Positions 7,434 to 14,369 of a stretch of 14,980 bases of DNA are shown here, in pieces; the stretch's first letter is position 1; every line of letters starts with the position of its first letter. Position numbers and translations under genes: made by a program. Below the pieces are notes generated by a model, which had not been told where the DNA came from, made no database searches, and was given only the letters and a program-made list of their open reading frames with translations. The stretch is from an uncultured Porphyromonadaceae bacterium (GTDB lineage Bacteria > Bacteroidota > Bacteroidia > Bacteroidales > Muribaculaceae): the NCBI GenBank assembly GCA_902494595.1, contig CABUTY010000006.1:1-14980 (forward strand), in the 5' to 3' direction.

Positions 7434-8185
7434 AAAAGATTATTATTGCAGTGATTATTACCATCACATCTATTGCAGTTATGGCAATTTATGCTCAGAA
7501 AGGCAAAATAGTAACCGTTGACGACGAGAGACTAATCAAATTGGAGTCACTTGCAGAGCAGGGAGACACTGCTGCCATGCACAGACTGATAGAGTTCTAT
7601 GATAAGAATTCATCTGTATATGTTGAGGTGGAGGAAGTCATTGAACCTGATGGTACGGATTGGACTGCTGCGGAAGTTGATAGTCTCAACCTTGCAAATA
7701 AGAATAATGCCGAGATGACAAAACTGTATTCTGATCGACTGGATTATTGGCTTGAAAAAGGTATTGCAATGAACGATCCGGTGGCATTGGTTACAAAGGG
7801 TATGCGGTTGTATTATGAAGATGAAGTCAATGCTATTGTTTGTCTGTCTAAAGCTGCAGATACAGGAAATGCCCAAGCTGCGCTTTTCTGTGGGTCGGCC
7901 TGCTTGAATCAAGGAAAAGGGGAAGATGCGTTCAAATATCTGTCGATAGCATATAGATTAGGTGCGCCAAGTGCCGGCTGGCATCTTGCGATGTGTTATT
8001 CCGCAGGTATCGGCACTGAACCAAACCAAGAAAAAGCGATTGAAGTAATGCGCCACGCCGCCTTACTAAATTATCCCGAAGCTGTCTCCGAGATGCGACG
8101 TATCGAGTCAGACAATAAAATCTGGCAGCACAAAGCCGATAGCCTCGAAATAGATTTTCCTGATTTCCCTATAATCTCGCAATGA
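7430..8185 (+). CDS. Exported Sel1-like (TPR-like) repeat protein
   Basis: A 251-residue protein with an N-terminal hydrophobic signal (MKKIIIAVIITITSIAVMAIYAQ), either cleaved or kept as an anchor. The segment at about 40-60 (LAEQGDTAAMHRLIEFY) and several units between about 115 and 225 (AIVCLSKAADTGNAQAALFCGSA, AFKYLSIAYRLGAPSAGWHLAMCYSAGIG, AIEVMRHAALLNYPEAVSEM) fit Sel1-like repeats, which build helical solenoids that bind other proteins. The unit around 180-200 has the typical GIGTEPNQEKA loop. It overlaps the upstream membrane protein gene by 4 bp. With the TPR-protease, it gives this region two exported solenoid proteins. Domain call good, partner unknown. Confidence 0.8.
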   Translation: MKKIIIAVIITITSIAVMAIYAQKGKIVTVDDERLIKLESLAEQGDTAAMHRLIEFYDKNSSVYVEVEEVIEPDGTDWTAAEVDSLNLANKNNAEMTKLYSDRLDYWLEKGIAMNDPVALVTKGMRLYYEDEVNAIVCLSKAADTGNAQAALFCGSACLNQGKGEDAFKYLSIAYRLGAPSAGWHLAMCYSAGIGTEPNQEKAIEVMRHAALLNYPEAVSEMRRIESDNKIWQHKADSLEIDFPDFPIISQ

Positions 8186-8545
8186 TGAAAGTAGTGCAAT
8201 ATAAGAATACCTCACTATGTGCTAATAATTACCCTAAGGAGGAATTGGGACATAATTATGTTTCTAATACACGTTCAGATTTTGTCGGATTCTTCAATGT
8301 TCCAAAAAAATGTGTATTTTTGTGCGCAAAATTACGAATTGAAGAAAAAGAATATCTCGGCTAATAATCTGCGAGGAATGTGCTTGCCTATGTTGGCAGT
8401 GGCAAAAACAGGCAACTGACGGCGGTTAAAAATTCCTAACGGGAGCCAAAAATCCAAAATCCTTTTGCCGTCGCTTTCCGTCAACTTCCACTAAAGTACA
8501 CGATTAGTACCCGCGCTCTCCCGAACCCCTCTGAAAATCACGAGG
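8186..8545. other. Gene-poor stretch between accessory block and decayed gene
   Basis: No convincing gene is present. A -7-like box (8315-8322) is followed by a 26-codon frame from a TTG at 8339 to a stop at 8419 that lacks any recognisable relative. TGACGG (8417-8422) can pair with CCGTCA (8478-8483) or, shifted, with GCCGTC (8467-8472), but there is no T tract and the loop is long. A 60-codon frame starting inside the end of the Sel1-like gene looks like chance. I read the stretch as remnant or spacer DNA. Confidence 0.5.
8315..8322 (+). promoter_or_regulatory. Possible Bacteroidota -7 box without a clear -33 box
   Basis: TATTTTTG fits the TAnnTTTG consensus and is followed by GTGCGCAAAATTACG, a sequence type common around Bacteroidota start sites. 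The position 20 nt upstream (8291-8294) reads TCTT rather than TTTG. No intact gene lies immediately downstream, so it may be an orphan promoter of a lost gene. Confidence 0.35.
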
Positions 8546-8577
8546 TTTGCCCAAATAAGAAAAAATTTGTAAATTCG
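8546..8577 (+). promoter_or_regulatory. Bacteroidota-type promoter of the decayed AlbA_2 gene
   Basis: TTTG at 8546-8549 and TAAATTCG at 8570-8577 (one mismatch to TAnnTTTG) are separated by 20 nt, the spacing expected for the primary sigma factor of Bacteroidota. The ATG at 8598 lies 20 nt beyond the -7 box, giving a leader of about 14 nt. Confidence 0.6.
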
Positions 8578-8597
8578 CATTTGTTGCAACGTTGGAC

Positions 8598-9367
8598 ATG
8601 GAGACTCTTGAAACTTTCAGCCTTGAATTGATGATGACATATAAAGAGAGTTCCCGGCTTGAGATCAAGTCGGCTCGTGGCGGTCTGCCCAGCTCTTTAT
8701 GGGAATCATATTTCTCTTTCGCCAATAGGGAGGGCGGCGTTGTCAGCACTACGCTGATTCTCGACTTTGAGTGGCGCCAGCCCGACATCGAGGCGATGAA
8801 ACTTCTCTACGACTATCCCGATGAACTTATCAAGGTCGACAATGCCCAGGAAAGTGAGGTGGAAATGGGTAGTAACTTGGAGAGCTCACCAGTAAGTAAA
8901 GGAGAATGTGAACTAATTCACTATAAATCGCACAATAGTTCTCTGGAGAACCCGATGGATTCGCTATTGGGTTCATCAGAATTCGCCAGAAGTTCATAAG
9001 ACAAAAAGGTTTTGATGTTGCCCAAATCGGACTCCAGATTAACTATGGATAAAATAGAGGACTTATTAGAAACTGTTTAAATTTATTACGAAAAAAATAT
9101 TATGGAGGTTCTTTCGGGAATTTTGAGGGCCTTTCTGGCCACTTTCGCCAAGTTTCGGCAGTCGAAACCGAAAGGATTCTCCTTTCTCAACTCGCGGAAT
9201 CAGCTCAAAAATGCCTCTCAAACTTCCTCGAAAATAAAATTAAACAGTTTCTTAAACATGACCAAGAGGAGTGTCCAAAATATTACTAATCGAATGCGAC
9301 AATCGAGCATTCTTTCCCGGAAGGCTCAACCAAAACCGGTGAGTGGAGTGTGAAAGATATAAGATAA
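8598..9367 (+). pseudogene. Decayed AlbA_2 (Schlafen-like) / winged-helix regulator, internally deleted and interrupted
   Basis: Residues 1-45 from the ATG at 8598 match the start of AlbA_2 domain proteins: ESSRLEIKSARGGLPSSLWESYFSFANREGG. The sequence then passes directly into STTLILDF, which resembles the segment after the ATPase-like domain in this family (COG2865-type: AlbA_2, HATPase_c_4, winged helix). The middle is therefore missing, with a junction near 8738-8750. A TAA stop occurs at 8997-8999. The same frame continues, is interrupted by the 183-bp element at 9069-9251, and resumes as LNMTKRSVQNITNRMRQSSILSR, a winged-helix recognition region. A 1-nt loss near 9320-9323 shifts the frame; the other frame then reads GSTKTGEWSVKDIR and stops at 9367, a typical family ending. 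With four lesions it is surely non-functional as a full protein, though the first 133 codons remain open. Confidence 0.7.
9069..9251. mobile_element. MITE-like element, 183 bp, with terminal inverted repeats and TTA duplication
   Basis: The ends are GAAACTGTTTAA (9069-9080) and its exact reverse complement TTAAACAGTTTC (9240-9251), a 12-bp perfect inverted repeat that extends further (AAATTT / AAAATT) with one indel. It is flanked by TTA on both sides (9066-9068 and 9252-9254), a 3-bp target duplication as made by some IS5-family groups. The interior holds no transposase, so it would need one supplied in trans. Removing element plus one TTA (186 bp) rejoins the pseudogene frame as LLNMTKRS. 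The assignment to an IS family is an inference from TSD length only. Confidence 0.7.
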
Positions 9368-9446
9368 TCCAAGGTATTTCAACAACTTACCGGCCACAGT
9401 GCGATTTAACATCTTAGGTGTTGGGTAAAGAGCAAAAAACAATAAT

Positions 9447-9965
9447 TTGAACGACTATAACGGCATATTTGGCAGTTTTCATCCTCTTTCTCATTCTGAA
9501 ATAAGGGGGAACGCTATTGTCGTTTCGCTTTATATGGCTATGTTGCCGGTTATTATAGGAGGGGTTGCCTTGGCCGTAAAGAGCGGAAATATATGGTTCG
9601 GAGCGTTTGCAGGCGTGATATGGCTGTGCCTGGTTATTTTTGTGACGAAATGCCGAAGACGACGCTATGTGTCGAGGTTTGGCAACCAATATAATGCCAT
9701 GCGTTTGCTTGTATGCGGTTTTCTTGTCTATACCGGTGTAGCCTGGCGAGGCTTGCTCGGGATTTATAATCAGCTTGGACTTAATGTTGCTCTTTCGGCT
9801 TTCGGCCTGTGGATTACAGGCATTTCTATTTTAATCACATTGATTTCCAACCTTACTCTTTATCGTATCAGGGATGTGCAAGTGGCCGACCTTGTCGGCG
9901 TTATAGAGACTTTCGCTTTGGTTATCTTTATAGGCTCGATAATGTTTTTATTTCTTTACACGTGA
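9447..9965 (+). CDS. Five-TM membrane protein, short paralog of the next gene
   Basis: A 172-residue membrane protein of unknown family. Hydrophobic segments lie at about 22-44, 48-67, 84-102, 115-138 and 149-171, with an Arg-rich loop (KCRRRRYVSRFG) after the second that should be cytoplasmic. The start is a TTG at 9447: an in-frame stop lies at 9426-9428 and no ATG occurs before residue 30, while similarity to the next protein begins at about residue 7, so the TTG is the best choice. The whole protein aligns with residues 144-310 of the product of the following gene, for example AMRLLVCGFLVYTGVAW with MVRLAVCMALLFSTAAW. The pair probably arose by tandem duplication. Confidence 0.7.
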   Translation: MNDYNGIFGSFHPLSHSEIRGNAIVVSLYMAMLPVIIGGVALAVKSGNIWFGAFAGVIWLCLVIFVTKCRRRRYVSRFGNQYNAMRLLVCGFLVYTGVAWRGLLGIYNQLGLNVALSAFGLWITGISILITLISNLTLYRIRDVQVADLVGVIETFALVIFIGSIMFLFLYT

Positions 9966-10025
9966 TTCCGTTATTGATAAAAGGAAGTATGTGGCAAATA
10001 GTATTATCGGAATAAAAAATAAACG

Positions 10026-10967
10026 ATGATTATGGATAAGAGTGAAGATAAGGTGCGCGGCGCATCCGGCCTTACCGATGATGATCTGGAATTTTATTTG
10101 GATTCTCAAGACAGGATGAAGGTGAATTCGCCCCACGTGGTGCCAGTAAGAGAACCGGAAGCCTCTATATCCGATGATGATCCCATAATAGCCAAGGCGT
10201 TGACCAGCTGTGGTCAAAGTCCGGACCTGCGTCATGATTGGCAGTTTGTCGTGTGTTATAATCAGGTTGCTCAAGGTCCGGGACTTCATTGGGCTCCGGA
10301 GCGTCGTGTAAGATTCACATTGCAGACTATGAATCGAATGGGGGCCTTGGAAGCGGAGCAAGAACGCCGGTCGCCCGTTCGATCCGTCTCCGATATTCTC
10401 CCTTTACGGCAATCCCAGACCAGACCGGAGGTGTCGGCTACGTCGGATATTGCTGTTTTCGGTTATCATCATCTCGACAGACATGAGATTATCGATAATC
10501 TGATAATTGTGGGAGGGATCGTCGGAATCACGCTGCTGGCGGCCGGAGCGACATTTCTCTGTTTGGTGCTCGATATTCCAAAAGCGTCGGCGCCCGCGGG
10601 AGCGATATCTTTGGCAGCCGTCATAGCTGCCGTAGCGCGTTTTGCGAGCAAATGGCATCAGCGCTTCTCATTCAGGTATCGCATGGTGCGGCTGGCTGTA
10701 TGTATGGCTCTTCTTTTCAGCACGGCGGCATGGCATGTGGCACATGGCGCATGGCATTTAATCTGTTTGGTAGCTAAAACCACCATAGATATCCCGGAGT
10801 TTGGAATGTGGATGTTCGGAGTCTTGGCAGCCCTATCCTTATTGTCGCACCTTATGCTTTGCCGTACATATAGGCCTGACCATGGCCGTATTCTCGGCTG
10901 GATTGAAGCCTTGGCTTTCACCTTTGCCATAGGAGCCTTCCTATTCTGCGCCATCCACAAACCATAG
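10026..10967 (+). CDS. Five-TM membrane protein with N-terminal soluble domain
   Basis: A 313-residue protein. Residues 1-140 are soluble and charged, with an acidic start (LTDDDLEFYLDSQDR), a WQFVVCYNQ segment and a basic region up to 132. I do not recognise this part. Residues about 158-182, 187-206, 220-249, 258-279 and 288-310 are hydrophobic and match the five segments of the upstream 172-residue protein, including the basic loop (RFASKWHQRFSFRYR) after the second. A second ATG at 10032 is an equally possible start. It lies 60 nt after its paralog and may be co-transcribed with it. The topology suggests that the N-terminal domain is in the cytoplasm on the same side as the basic loop only if one counts an odd number of segments between; this is not certain. 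Confidence 0.72.
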   Translation: MIMDKSEDKVRGASGLTDDDLEFYLDSQDRMKVNSPHVVPVREPEASISDDDPIIAKALTSCGQSPDLRHDWQFVVCYNQVAQGPGLHWAPERRVRFTLQTMNRMGALEAEQERRSPVRSVSDILPLRQSQTRPEVSATSDIAVFGYHHLDRHEIIDNLIIVGGIVGITLLAAGATFLCLVLDIPKASAPAGAISLAAVIAAVARFASKWHQRFSFRYRMVRLAVCMALLFSTAAWHVAHGAWHLICLVAKTTIDIPEFGMWMFGVLAALSLLSHLMLCRTYRPDHGRILGWIEALAFTFAIGAFLFCAIHKP

Positions 10968-11026
10968 ACTTCACGTTATGATCATTAAGAGCACGCTCTC
11001 AACAACTTATATAATGACTGTTGATT

Positions 11027-11173
11027 ATGACTAAGATAGAAAAATATAGGCCGATAGTAGCCGATATTTTACTTGATCGAAAGGTACGAGGCAATGGTGC
11101 GGTATTGATTGAGTATGCTTATTGCCGCAAAGAGGGTGTATATGTAGTTCCTGTAAGGGCGATTAAAGATTGA
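11027..11173 (+). CDS. Small hypothetical protein, 48 aa, overlapping zone with hrpB start
   Basis: An ATG at 11027 opens a 48-codon frame (MTKIEKYRPIVADILLDRK...) ending at TGA 11171-11173. The composition looks coding rather than random: a charged helix, then two hydrophobic strands (GAVLIEYAY, GVYVVPVRAI). It ends 5 nt before the ATG of the helicase gene, and its TGA overlaps an alternative TTG start of that gene, so it could couple translation of the helicase. I do not recognise the family, and no promoter is obvious in 10968-11026. Confidence 0.45.
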   Translation: MTKIEKYRPIVADILLDRKVRGNGAVLIEYAYCRKEGVYVVPVRAIKD

Positions 11174-11178
11174 GACCG

Positions 11179-13596
11179 ATGGGCATATGCGGTAAATATG
11201 GGTGGCTGCCGGTGACGGAGATTGCCGGGGATGTTGTGGCGTCGCTTGCGTCGGTTCCGCGGCTGGTTGTAACGGCGCCTCCGGGTGCCGGCAAGTCGAC
11301 ACTCCTGCCTCTTGCCATGCTCGAAGAGCTGCCTGAGGGTAAGATCATCATGCTTGAGCCGCGACGCATCGCCGCCCGGCAGGTGGCAGAACGAATGGCC
11401 GCGATGCTCGGCGAAAAATGCGGCGACAGGGTAGGCTATCGCATTCGTTTTGAATCGAAGGTATCCCTGAATACCCGTATAGAGGTCGTCACAGAGGGTA
11501 TTCTGGAACGTATGCTCGTGGCCGATCCTACTCTTGAAGGGGTGAGTATGGTGATTTTCGACGAGTTTCACGAACGCAGCCTTGCCTCCGACATGGCTCT
11601 GGCCCTGGCCATGGAGGCACAGGAAGTGGTGCGACCCGACCTGCGCATCGTCATAATGTCGGCCACCATCGATGCCTCCGGACTTTGTCGCCGTATCTGT
11701 GCCCCACATCTCCATAGTCCCGGCCGGATGCACGATGTGGAGATTGTCTACGGCGAAGATTACGACATGCGCGACTGTGCGGCGGTAACGGCCCGTGCCG
11801 TGAGCCGCGCATATCGCGAGCAGACAGGCGACATATTGGCCTTCCTGCCCGGCCAGGGAGAGATTGCCCGTTGTTCCGCATTACTGCAGACAGCATTTCC
11901 CGACACCGATATTCTGCCGCTTTACGGCATGTTGTCGCCGGAAAAGCAGCGGGAGGCGTTGACGCCCTCCATGGCCGGGCGTCGCCGTATAGTGTTGGCT
12001 ACTCCGGTGGCGGAGACGTCGCTGACCATCGAGGGGATGAGCTGCGTGGTGGATTCGGGACTTTGCCGTACGATGCGTTACGAGCCAGCCAGCGGGTTGA
12101 GCCGGCTTGTCACGGTGCCGGTGTCGCTTGACATGGCGGCACAGCGGACAGGCCGTGCCGGACGTCTCGGACCGGGAGTGTGTTACAGGTTATGGTCCAA
12201 GGCAGCAGAGCACCGGATGCGTGAATGCCGAGAGCCGGAGATAGTTACTGCCGACCTGGCACCGGCGCTTCTCGGCATAGCGGCATGGGGAGAGAGCGAG
12301 CCGGGACGTCTGCCATGGGTCACACCTCCTCCAGCGGCACACTGGGCGCAGGCCGCCTCTGTGTTGCGAAGTCTGGGTGCCCTGGATGCCAAAGGACGCA
12401 TTACGGCCGTGGGCAAGAAACTCTCGTCGCTGCCATGTCACCCCCGTATAGCGCGTATGCTTGCCGACGCCGGCGACGAGAGAAAGGCTGCTCTCGGCTG
12501 CGATATCGCCGCAATACTTGAGGAGAAAGACCCCGTGGAAAATACAGAGGATGCCGACATATGCACCCGTATAGATATCCTCCGTCAGGAACGGCGCGGA
12601 AAAGTGTCGGGACGCTGGCGAAGGATTGCCGACATTGCAGCCCAATACCGTCGTCTTGTCCGTTGTGGCGAGGATAACGCTCCATGCAGCAATGCGCAGG
12701 CCGGAAGCCTAATAGCATCGGCATACCCGGAGAAGGTGGCCATGCGTGATGGCAATGACAGATACCGCATGGCCGGAGGCGAGTATGTTACCATCGGCGA
12801 CGCCGACCCTTTGGGATGCAATGAGTTTCTGGCAGTGTCCACGGCATCGAAACGGGTGTTTTTAGCGGCTCCTCTCGACAGGGAGAGTGTTGCTGCGATG
12901 GGCCGCTGGGTGGAGAATGCAGGATGGGACAACCGTCAGGGGCGTGTTGTGGCACGACAGGAACTGCGTGTGGGCTCGCTCGTGGTCGACACCCGGCAGA
13001 TCGAGGGCTTCAGCGCCGAGGCCGTGGCGCAGGCTGTCTGTGAGGCTGCGCCGAAGTATGGGCTGTCGATGTTCGATTTCAACGATGATGTGCAACGGCT
13101 GCAGATTCGGGTGGCCACAGTAGCCGACTGGCATCCGGAGCTGGGGCTGCCGGCGGTGGATACGGAGACATTGCTGGCGAATGCTGCCGACTGGCTGCCG
13201 ATGTACATAGGCAAAGCGACGACAGTCCAGGAGTTGCGCAAGATCGACATGTGTGCGGTGATATGGGGCATCGTGGGCTATGAAGGGGAGAGGAATATAG
13301 AGCGGCTGGCGCCGTCGCGGCTGCAATTGCCGAGTGGCCGACATGCGCAGATTGACTACCGCCGGGGAGCCTCCGCGCCGGTGGTGAGGGCGCGGCTGCA
13401 GGATTGTTTCGGCATGAGGCAGACACCATGCCTCGACGACGGACAACGGCCCGTATTGATGGAGCTTCTGTCGCCCGGCTACAAACCCGTGCAGCTCACG
13501 CAGGACATGGAAGGTTTCTGGCGCACCACCTACTTTGAAATCCGCAAGGAACTCCGCCGCCGTTATCCCAAGCACGCGTGGCCCGAGGACGTATGA
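11179..13596 (+). CDS. hrpB: ATP-dependent RNA helicase HrpB (DEAH/RHA family)
   Basis: An 805-residue helicase, full length for HrpB. From the ATG at 11179: Walker A GAGKST at 36-41, motif Ia EPRRIAAR, Walker B DEFH at 128-131 (followed by ERS, the HrpB form), motif III SAT, motif V ETSLTIEG at 279-286 and motif VI QRTGRAG at 322-328. The middle holds the helicase-associated domain. The C-terminus has the HrpB-specific domain ending LTQDMEGFWRTTYFEIRKEL...YPKHAWPED. It uses ATP to unwind or remodel RNA in the cytoplasm; the exact role of HrpB in bacteria is not settled. A TTG at 11170 in the same frame is an alternative start. Its codons are much richer in G and C at third positions than those of the block before 8185, fitting a core gene. 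Confidence 0.95.
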   Translation: MGICGKYGWLPVTEIAGDVVASLASVPRLVVTAPPGAGKSTLLPLAMLEELPEGKIIMLEPRRIAARQVAERMAAMLGEKCGDRVGYRIRFESKVSLNTRIEVVTEGILERMLVADPTLEGVSMVIFDEFHERSLASDMALALAMEAQEVVRPDLRIVIMSATIDASGLCRRICAPHLHSPGRMHDVEIVYGEDYDMRDCAAVTARAVSRAYREQTGDILAFLPGQGEIARCSALLQTAFPDTDILPLYGMLSPEKQREALTPSMAGRRRIVLATPVAETSLTIEGMSCVVDSGLCRTMRYEPASGLSRLVTVPVSLDMAAQRTGRAGRLGPGVCYRLWSKAAEHRMRECREPEIVTADLAPALLGIAAWGESEPGRLPWVTPPPAAHWAQAASVLRSLGALDAKGRITAVGKKLSSLPCHPRIARMLADAGDERKAALGCDIAAILEEKDPVENTEDADICTRIDILRQERRGKVSGRWRRIADIAAQYRRLVRCGEDNAPCSNAQAGSLIASAYPEKVAMRDGNDRYRMAGGEYVTIGDADPLGCNEFLAVSTASKRVFLAAPLDRESVAAMGRWVENAGWDNRQGRVVARQELRVGSLVVDTRQIEGFSAEAVAQAVCEAAPKYGLSMFDFNDDVQRLQIRVATVADWHPELGLPAVDTETLLANAADWLPMYIGKATTVQELRKIDMCAVIWGIVGYEGERNIERLAPSRLQLPSGRHAQIDYRRGASAPVVRARLQDCFGMRQTPCLDDGQRPVLMELLSPGYKPVQLTQDMEGFWRTTYFEIRKELRRRYPKHAWPEDV

Positions 13597-13626
13597 TATT
13601 GGACAAGGCTTTTTCATACCCTGTTA

Positions 13627-13698
13627 TTTTGGAATCACAGAACTGACAGTTCTGTGAGCTCTCGGTGCAGTTCAGGTTTAGTTCTGTGATTCCCAAAA
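13627..13698. repeat. Three-armed inverted repeat (competing hairpins) after hrpB
   Basis: The motif CACAGAACT occurs once forward and twice inverted. TCACAGAACTG (13635-13645) and CAGTTCTGTGA (13647-13657) form a perfect 11-bp palindrome around one base. GGAATCACAGAACT (13631-13644) is also perfectly complementary to AGTTCTGTGATTCC (13680-13693), a 14-bp stem with TTTT/AAAA extensions on either side. The two structures share the left arm and exclude each other. It may be a terminator or attenuator, a repetitive extragenic element, or a protein-binding site. There is no long T tract on the + strand. Confidence 0.7.
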
Positions 13699-13766
13699 CG
13701 CGTCCGAATGTTGTGAGAAGCAAAATTGTAAATGCACCGCAAAAAACTTAATCTGATTCAGCGGAT

Positions 13767-13798
13767 TTTGGTAGAATCGTTATGATTGATTAAATTTG
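13767..13798 (+). promoter_or_regulatory. Bacteroidota-type promoter for the exported CxxC protein
   Basis: TTTG at 13767-13770 and TAAATTTG at 13791-13798, a perfect TAnnTTTG, are 20 nt apart. The predicted start site is about 7 nt further, leaving a leader of about 20 nt before the ATG at 13825. It is the best promoter in the window. Confidence 0.75.
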
Positions 13799-13824
13799 CA
13801 GAGAATGTTTAAAACAACGGCATC

Positions 13825-14325
13825 ATGAAAAAAATTCTGTATTTTATGGTTTTCATCGCGGCGCTGACAGTGTCTGTTCAGGCGTTGGGCGATGAATATT
13901 ACAGGCGTCCCGGTACGGGCGGCTATGGCATAAACAATGAGAAGATGGAATGCCCCAATTGCGGCAAAATGATCAGCGTCACGGATTCCCATATGTGCCG
14001 CAAGGCCTCTTCAAGCTCTTCATCTTCGTCATCTTCTTCCGGCTATTATGACGGCTCTTCGGATGTCACGGATGCGGATATAGCTGCCCTGCAGGCAAAA
14101 TATCCCGATCTGCTGTCGAATCAGACAAGTTTTGCTCCCTTTAACTATTCTTCCATGACAGGCAACGGGGAAGATGTGGATCAGGAATCGGATTATAGCA
14201 GTTTCGGCGCAATCGAGAGGGCTAAGGAATACTCCCGACGCGACAAGAAATTCAACACATTTCTGGTCATAGCGGGAATCACGGCTGCAGGCTGGTGGTT
14301 CTATCGCCGCAGAAGAAAAGCTTAA
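13825..14325 (+). CDS. Exported protein with CxxC/HxC motif, poly-Ser tract and C-terminal membrane anchor
   Basis: A 166-residue protein of unknown family. Residues 1-20 are a signal peptide. Residues 43-58 (CPNCGKMISVTDSHMC) place Cys43, Cys46, His56 and Cys58 as in a small zinc knuckle, which is unusual for a protein outside the cytoplasm. A run of eleven serines follows (about 62-72), encoded by mixed TCT/TCA/TCG/AGC codons rather than one repeated codon. A low-complexity Ser/Asp/Tyr region leads to a C-terminal hydrophobic helix (TFLVIAGITAAGWWFY, about 144-159) and the tail RRRRKA. This signal-peptide plus helix plus Arg tail layout resembles sorting-type C-termini, but no LPxTG or other known motif precedes the helix. 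It has its own promoter. Confidence 0.78.
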   Translation: MKKILYFMVFIAALTVSVQALGDEYYRRPGTGGYGINNEKMECPNCGKMISVTDSHMCRKASSSSSSSSSSSGYYDGSSDVTDADIAALQAKYPDLLSNQTSFAPFNYSSMTGNGEDVDQESDYSSFGAIERAKEYSRRDKKFNTFLVIAGITAAGWWFYRRRRKA

Positions 14326-14342
14326 AAACTGTACCAGTTACT

Positions 14343-14369
14343 AAGAACGCGCTCTCAGAGCGCGTTCTT
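14343..14369. terminator. Shared hairpin between convergent genes
   Basis: AAGAACGCGCTCT (14343-14355) and AGAGCGCGTTCTT (14357-14369) are perfect inverted repeats around a single C, so the same hairpin forms on both strands. It lies 17 nt after the stop of the + gene and contains the last codons and the TGA (14355-14357) of the - gene. On the minus side a run of five T lies about 15 nt further. A two-way terminator is the likely role, though the T tracts are poor. Confidence 0.65.

Noticed and set aside
8182-8364. 60-codon + frame overlapping the end of the Sel1-like gene by 4 bp
   Set aside because: The overlap looks operon-like, but the product has no recognisable pattern and contains a promoter-like box; it is most likely chance.
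9102-9353. 83-codon + frame within and after the MITE-like element
   Set aside because: It joins element interior to the pseudogene tail, so it is a composite of two unrelated pieces, not a gene.
10988-10999. AGAGC / GCTCT mini-palindrome after the second five-TM gene
   Set aside because: Only five pairs around two bases and no T tract; likely chance.
11119-11733. 204-codon minus-strand frame opposite the helicase 5' end
   Set aside because: It is antisense to Walker A and DEFH motifs and has no recognisable content.
12862-13617. 251-codon minus-strand frame opposite the helicase 3' half
   Set aside because: GC-rich coding DNA often leaves long open antisense frames; the + strand carries clear helicase-specific motifs and C-terminal domain here.
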